Assembly: GCF_900091725.1 (NCBI RefSeq)
Contig: NZ_FMBW01000094.1
Location: 62,001 to 126,000, forward strand
Length of the DNA stretch: 64,000 nucleotides
From: Streptomyces sp. DvalAA-43
GTDB lineage: Bacteria > Actinomycetota > Actinomycetes > Streptomycetales > Streptomycetaceae
Direction of reading: 5' to 3'
Shown here: positions 61,133 through 64,000 of the stretch, piece by piece
Layout of the letters: every line of letters starts with the position of its first letter
Numbering within the stretch: position 1 is the first letter of the stretch
The notes under the pieces: generated by a model
What the model was told of the DNA's origin: nothing
Database searches by the model: none
What the model saw: the letters and a program-made list of their open reading frames with translations, nothing else
Made by a program: the position numbers and the translations under genes

Positions 61133-61888
61133 ATGGCGCCGAATCGGGGCTACACCATCGAATCGCTGGACACCGGGCTCCGGCTGATGCGGCTCTTCCT
61201 CACCCATGACACGCTCACCGTCTCCGAGGCCGCCGAGCTGCTCGCCGTGGGCCGGTCCACCGCACACCGAGTACTGAGCACCCTGGAGGGACGCGGCTTC
61301 GCGATCCGCGACTTCTCCGGCCGCGGCTACTCGGCCGGTCCGGAGCTGGTGCGGCTCGGCCGCCCGGCGGGATTCGGCACGGACCTCCGCGAACGGCTGG
61401 GGGCGGTGCTGGAGGACGCGCTGCTGCGCACCGGCGAGACGGTGCAGAGCGCGGCGCTGATGGGCGACCGGATCATCGTCACCGACGGCCGCGCGTCCTC
61501 GCATCCGGTGCGGGTGATGCCGGAGGTGGGCGGGACGCGGCCCGCCCATGCCACATCGGGCGGCAAGATGCTGCTCGCCCGGATGACGACGGAGCAGGTC
61601 TGCGCCCTCTACCCGCGGGAGGAGCTGCCCGCGGCCACGCCGGAGACCATCACCTCGCGCTCCGCGCTCCTCGCCGAGCTGGACGGGATCCGGTCCTGCG
61701 GATACGCGCTCAGCCGCGGGGAGTCGGTCCGGGGGATGCACACCGTGGCGGTGCCGCTGGCCGGATCGAGCTGGCGCGACCGGCTCGCCCTGATGGCCTC
61801 GGCCCCCGCCGACCGCGGCGACGAGGCGTCCCTCGTCCGCCGCGCCGAGGAACTCCACCTGTCCGCCGCCCTGCTGGGCACGGTCTGA
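61133..61888 (+). CDS. IclR-family transcriptional regulator
   Basis: This is a 251-residue regulator. The winged HTH covers residues ~8-70 (LDTGLRLMRLFLTHDTLTVS, AVGRSTAHRVLSTLEGRGFA). The effector domain contains PAHATSGGKMLLARM, GYALSRGESVRGMHTVAVPL and a final LSAALLG. The ATG is preceded by AAGGGGAA at 10 nt and lies inside an unrelated short frame with a stronger ribosome site. It is convergent with the ThrRS-like gene; the target is unknown. Confidence 0.9.
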   Translation: MAPNRGYTIESLDTGLRLMRLFLTHDTLTVSEAAELLAVGRSTAHRVLSTLEGRGFAIRDFSGRGYSAGPELVRLGRPAGFGTDLRERLGAVLEDALLRTGETVQSAALMGDRIIVTDGRASSHPVRVMPEVGGTRPAHATSGGKMLLARMTTEQVCALYPREELPAATPETITSRSALLAELDGIRSCGYALSRGESVRGMHTVAVPLAGSSWRDRLALMASAPADRGDEASLVRRAEELHLSAALLGTV

Positions 61889-61967
61889 ACGGGACCGGCC
61901 GCGCGGGAAGCGGCAGCGGACCGCCGTTCCCGGACGGCCCGCCGCCGCTTCCGGCGCCCCTACGCCC

Positions 61968-63182
61968 CTACGCCCGGAGTTCGATGCTGTGCGCCGCCAC
62001 CAGGGCGGCGATCTCCGCCAGGACCCGGTCCACGGGCCGCGGTTCGAGCCGGGCGCCGTCGCGCAGACGCAGGGCCACCTGCCCCTCGGCCGCTTCCCTG
62101 GCCCCGATGACCGCCTGACAGGGGACCAGGCGGGCCTCCCGGATGCGGGCGCCCAGGGTGCCGCGTTCCGGACCGGCGATCTCCGCCCGCAGTCCCAGGC
62201 CGGCGCATTGCCGGGCGAGCGCCTCGGCGTCCGGCAGTTCGGCGCCGGAGACCGGGAGGACCGCCAGCTGGACGGGGGCGAGCCAGGCGGGGAGGGCCCC
62301 GCCGTGCACCTCGATCAGATGGGCGACGGCCCGCTCCACGCTGCCGATGATGCTGCGGTGGACCATGACCGGCCGGTGTTTCGCCCCGTCGGCGCCGATG
62401 TAGCGCAGATCGAACCGGACCGGCTGGTGGAAGTCGATCTGGACGGTGGACAGGGTGGACTCCCGGCCCGCGCCGTCGGCCACCTGGACATCGATCTTGG
62501 GACCGTAGAACGCGGCCTCGCCCTCGGCCGCCTCGTAGGGCACTCCCGAGCGGTCGAGGACGTCGGTCAGCAGGGCGGTGGACTTCCGCCACATCCCGGG
62601 GTCGTCGACGTACTTGCCTCCCGGGCCCGGAAGGGAGAGCCGGTAACGGGCCGCGCCGATGCCCAGCGCCCGGTACGCGTCGCCGATCAGCTCCAGGGCG
62701 GCCCGCGCCTCCTCGGCCACCTGGTCCGGGGTGCAGAAGATGTGCGCGTCGTTCAGCTGGATGGACCGCACCCGGGTCAGTCCGCCGAGCACTCCGGAGA
62801 GTTCGGAGCGGTACATCCCGCCCAGTTCAGCCAGGCGCAGCGGCAGTTCGCGGTAACTGTGCGAGCGGGAGCGGTAGATGACCGCGTGGTGCGGGCACAG
62901 GCTGGGCCGCAGCACGACCTGTTCCCCGCCCAGCTCCATCGGCGGGAACATGTCGTCGCTGTAGTGCGACCAGTGCCCGGAGATCTCGTACAGCTCCCGC
63001 TTGCCGAGCACCGGCGAGTACACGTGACGGTAGCCGGCCCGTCGTTCGGCGGTGCGGATGTACTCCTCCAGGGTGTGACGGACGACGGCGCCGTCGGGCA
63101 GCCAGTAGGGCAGTCCCGCGCCGATCAGCGGGTCGGTGTCGAACAGGCCCAGCTCGCGGCCGAGCTTGCGGTGGTCGTGCAT
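61968..63182 (-). CDS. thrS: threonyl-tRNA synthetase paralogue lacking editing domains
   Basis: This 404-residue class II synthetase is much shorter than ordinary ThrRS (~650 residues). The N-terminal TGS and editing domains are absent. The catalytic core is complete: motif 1 region GYRHVYSPVLGKRELYEISG, the zinc-cysteine segment LRPSLCPHHAVIYRS, motif 2 with QLNDAHIFC and motif 3 HRSIIGSVERAVAHLI. Residues ~310-404 are the anticodon-binding domain (LAPVQLAVLPVSG). GAGGAGA lies 6 nt before the ATG. It is controlled by the threonine attenuator upstream. It may be a stress or inhibitor-resistant isoform alongside the standard enzyme. Confidence 0.9.
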   Translation of the reverse strand: MHDHRKLGRELGLFDTDPLIGAGLPYWLPDGAVVRHTLEEYIRTAERRAGYRHVYSPVLGKRELYEISGHWSHYSDDMFPPMELGGEQVVLRPSLCPHHAVIYRSRSHSYRELPLRLAELGGMYRSELSGVLGGLTRVRSIQLNDAHIFCTPDQVAEEARAALELIGDAYRALGIGAARYRLSLPGPGGKYVDDPGMWRKSTALLTDVLDRSGVPYEAAEGEAAFYGPKIDVQVADGAGRESTLSTVQIDFHQPVRFDLRYIGADGAKHRPVMVHRSIIGSVERAVAHLIEVHGGALPAWLAPVQLAVLPVSGAELPDAEALARQCAGLGLRAEIAGPERGTLGARIREARLVPCQAVIGAREAAEGQVALRLRDGARLEPRPVDRVLAEIAALVAAHSIELRA

Positions 63183-63196
63183 GGCGGTCTCCTCGT

Positions 63197-63215
63197 GGTC
63201 ACCGGGCGGGTGACC
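63197..63215. promoter_or_regulatory. hairpin just before the thrS ribosome site
   Basis: GGTCACC-N5-GGTGACC, a perfect 7-bp stem, lies between the attenuator terminator and the GAGGAGA ribosome-binding site of the ThrRS gene. It may guide folding of the leader after readthrough. Confidence 0.5.
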
Positions 63216-63227
63216 GCAGGACGACAC

Positions 63228-63257
63228 GAAGCCCCGGGGCACTCGCCCCGGGGCTTC
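63228..63257 (-). terminator. attenuator terminator of the ThrRS leader
   Basis: GAAGCCCCGGGGC (63228-63240) and GCCCCGGGGCTTC (63245-63257) form a perfect 13-bp stem with a 4-nt loop. It stands after the leader-peptide stop and 45 nt before the synthetase ATG. No U-run follows, but stems this strong terminate in Streptomyces. Its 5' arm can alternatively pair with 63280-63286. Confidence 0.85.
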
Positions 63258-63271
63258 TCACTGCACAGCTG

Positions 63272-63322
63272 TCAGCGCGCCGGGACACTCTCCGGCGTCG
63301 TCGTCATGACAGCGCGTTTCAT
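63272..63322 (-). CDS. threonine leader peptide
   Basis: A 16-codon ORF encodes MKRAVMTTTPESVPAR, with three successive ACG threonine codons at 63296-63304. A long pause hairpin covers it: GCTGTCA at 63268-63274 pairs with TGACAGC at 63307-63313, plus an inner GCCGG/CCGGC stem. No strong ribosome site precedes the ATG, but TAGCGT ends 7 nt before it, so the transcript may start at the ATG itself (leaderless). It should sense charged tRNA-Thr by ribosome stalling and control the terminator at 63228-63257. Confidence 0.85.
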   Translation of the reverse strand: MKRAVMTTTPESVPAR

Positions 63323-63411
63323 GCGGTGGACGCTAGCAGCGGTGCTCCGGCGGCCGCGCGGCATTTTTCTTCCCGGCGCCGTCGGCACGGGTCCCGCGGC
63401 CGCCCCCCGGT

Positions 63412-63918
63412 TCAGCGCCGGGCTCCCCCGATGCGCCCCTCCAGCTGCACCAGCAACTCACTGAGCTGGGCGCTGAGCCGGGTACGGGACTGCTCGTCGA
63501 GACCGGAGAGCACCGAGCGTTCGTAGGCGAGCTGCCGGGGCAGCAGCATGTCCACCAGCTCGCGCCCCTCCTCGGTGAGGCGGACGTGGTTGACGCGGCG
63601 GTCGCGGTCGTCGCCCCGGCGGTCGACCAGACCGCGCTCCTGAAGGACCCGCAGGCGTTTGGTGACGGCGGCGCCGGACGAGAAGGTCTCCCTGGCCAGT
63701 TCGCCGGGGGTGAGTTCGCGGTCGGTGCGGCGTACGGCACCGAGCAGGTCGAACTCGGCGCGGGTCAGTCCGGCGGCGCGCAGCGGGGCGTCCTCCGCCT
63801 GCTGGAGCAGGGCCGCGCAGCGGTTGATGCGGCCGATGAGTTCCATCGGTCCGGTGTCCAGCTCCGGGTTGACGGCCTGCCACTGCCGTACCACCGAGGC
63901 GACGATGTCGTCGGTCAC
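63412..63918 (-). CDS. MarR-family transcriptional regulator
   Basis: This is a 168-residue winged-helix regulator. The recognition region is LTPGELARETFSSGAAVTKRLRVLQERGLV, followed by the wing DDRDRRVNHVRLTEEG. Both ends are helical for dimerisation (INRCAALLQQAEDAPLRAAG; RTRLSAQLSELLVQLEGR). It starts at GTG with GGAG just upstream. It lies 89 bp before the ThrRS leader on the same strand, so it may be part of a bicistronic unit or simply a neighbour. The ligand is unknown. Confidence 0.93.
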   Translation of the reverse strand: MTDDIVASVVRQWQAVNPELDTGPMELIGRINRCAALLQQAEDAPLRAAGLTRAEFDLLGAVRRTDRELTPGELARETFSSGAAVTKRLRVLQERGLVDRRGDDRDRRVNHVRLTEEGRELVDMLLPRQLAYERSVLSGLDEQSRTRLSAQLSELLVQLEGRIGGARR

Positions 63919-64000
63919 ACCGCTCCGTTCTCCGGGGCGCGGGCGATCGACCCCCGCCGTGTTGCTGTCGCGGCGAGCGTACGGTGTCCGGCCTGCTCGG

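Noticed and set aside
1..64000. tRNA, rRNA, IS elements, integrases, att sites, CRISPR arrays
   Set aside because: Looked for by eye; no cloverleaf-like segments, transposase or integrase motifs, or regularly spaced repeats were found. A covariance-model scan would be the decisive test for tRNA genes.

Overview
The window is high-GC actinobacterial DNA and is almost certainly from a Streptomyces chromosome. The genus-typical signs are a complete mce lipid-import operon with YrbE permeases, a conservon (cvnA-E), a small two-domain laccase, a WhiJ/DUF397/ATPase triad, many GTG starts, ATGA/GTGA start-stop overlaps and rare TTA codons. Nothing looks like a phage, an IS element, a CRISPR array, or a tRNA or rRNA gene. 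Most of it reads as chromosomal backbone with some lineage-specific genes. Family assignments come from reading motifs and from memory of the families; no database search was run.

Layout from left to right. 1-4.2 kb: a leftward sulfur-acquisition operon made of a cysteine-type leader peptide, a DszB-like desulfinase candidate and a sulfonate-type ABC transporter, with a divergent IclR regulator. 4.3-12.7 kb: a SNF2-like helicase, a small laccase, and a coupled secreted pair (ThuA plus sugar dehydrogenase; cupredoxin, Ig-like repeats and DUF1080). 12.7-16 kb: a DUF3533-type membrane protein, a LigD polymerase-domain protein and a divergent ATP-dependent DNA ligase. 16-29.3 kb: the leftward mce operon (mkl ATPase, two YrbE permeases, six Mce proteins, a duplicated pair of Mce-associated membrane proteins, and a lytic transglycosylase). 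29.3-35.3 kb: three secreted proteins and a divergent PucR-type regulator with two TTA codons. 35.3-43.7 kb: a P450, an ATP-grasp protein, an MFS exporter with a C-terminal extension, YchJ, a DUF574-type methyltransferase, and the WhiJ-like triad with a near-perfect operator palindrome.

44-54.3 kb: a tightly overlapping five-gene unit, WGR/DUF4132 - MoxR AAA - DUF5682 - VWA - SWIM. It resembles the E. coli yehI-L-M-P-Q set and is poorly understood. 54.4-60.6 kb: a GH4 glycosidase and a conservon whose P450 has the CYP157-type loss of the ExxR motif and whose cvnC carries a TTA codon. 61-64 kb: an IclR regulator, a short threonyl-tRNA synthetase paralogue and a MarR regulator. The synthetase is preceded by what looks like a complete threonine attenuator: a leader peptide with Thr-Thr-Thr, a pause hairpin, an antiterminator pairing and a terminator.

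The observations most worth follow-up are the threonine attenuator on the second ThrRS, the cysteine-leader/DszB-like sulfur operon, and the yeh-like MoxR-VWA operon.
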